DNA of 64,000 bases, taken from contig JAKJHU010000167.1 of assembly GCA_022316685.1 (NCBI GenBank), positions 434,001 to 498,000 of the forward strand, written 5' to 3'. Source of the stretch: Progne subis subis. Its lineage: Eukaryota; Chordata; Aves; Passeriformes; Hirundinidae. Positions 63,779-64,000 of the stretch are shown piece after piece. The notes under the pieces are model-generated. The model saw only the letters and a list, made by a program, of their open reading frames with translations, had not been told where the DNA came from and made no database searches. Each line of letters starts with the position of its first letter. Within the stretch, counting starts at the first letter, position 1. Both the position numbers and the translations under genes were made by a program.

Positions 63779-63919
63779 ATGGAATCAAAACCCTCAAGAA
63801 TTCCTCGCCGGATATCTGTTCAGGCTTCCAGCTCTCCTCTAGGATCTAGAACTGGAAACAGTTTATCTGGTGCATATAGTTCAAGAGAATCTTCATGGAG
63901 ATTAGAATCTGGGTACCAG
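63779..63919 (+). CDS. MARCHF7: MARCHF7 first coding exon (N-terminal 47 codons, partial gene)
   Basis: MARCHF7 (axotrophin) is a RING-CH type E3 ubiquitin ligase. This exon encodes only its N-terminus, which starts [15 protein letters not shown], the hallmark opening of vertebrate MARCHF7. A Ser/Arg/Gly-rich low-complexity stretch follows and ends RLESGYQ. The exon begins at 63769 after the acceptor TTGTACAG, so only 10 bases of 5' UTR precede the ATG at 63779. It ends in CAG at 63919, followed by GTAATG (donor). The coding part is 141 nt, so the next exon joins in phase 0. An in-frame upstream ATG at 63755 lies in the intron and is not used if this acceptor is. From memory, the mammalian N-terminus is about four residues longer here, in the Ser-rich stretch. 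The RING-CH domain is far downstream, outside the window. Identification is by recognised sequence; the splice sites are read directly. Confidence 0.94.
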
Positions 63920-64000
63920 GTAATGTATTTTTTTTCTTTTTATGAAGTATAAATAATTTTAAGAGTGTCTTTTTTACCAAGAAAAGCCCCAAAACTCAGA

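Overview
This window looks like a piece of bird nuclear genome, most likely a passerine. The evidence is a set of degenerate CR1 LINE fragments with the typical avian 3' ends, several solo LTRs of avian endogenous retroviruses, AT-rich intergenic DNA broken by sharp CpG islands, and a recognisable vertebrate gene start at the right edge. The species assignment is inference.

Only one protein-coding exon can be supported: the first coding exon of MARCHF7 (axotrophin, a RING-CH E3 ubiquitin ligase) on the + strand at 63779-63919. It ends in a clean splice donor, and the rest of the gene lies beyond the window. Its promoter and untranslated first exon sit in a CpG island at about 57840-58570, with a donor at 58163/58164 and a 5.6 kb first intron.

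A larger CpG island at about 27120-28150 carries three strong splice donors on the - strand. In vertebrates the gene next to MARCHF7, in head-to-head orientation, is BAZ2B, so this island is most simply the BAZ2B promoter. The leftmost 27 kb would then be 5' intronic sequence of BAZ2B. No BAZ2B coding exon was recognised, so this rests on synteny, not on homology seen here. A third, smaller CpG island at about 35680-36010 has a good + strand donor. It is followed 580 bases later by a compact candidate exon (36530-36590). Together they suggest an unassigned spliced transcript between the two genes, the most interesting unexplained signal in the window.

The remainder is repeat-bearing non-coding DNA. 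It holds about ten CR1 pieces on both strands and five ERV LTRs. Two of the LTRs are complete, with TG...CA ends and perfect 6-bp target duplications. There are also microsatellites, long A/T tracts, a short telomere-like array and several perfect or near-perfect hairpins. No viral coding genes, RNA genes, CRISPR arrays or prokaryotic features were found. Nearly all open reading frames over 60 codons lie in CpG islands, in repeats, or in AT-rich noise.
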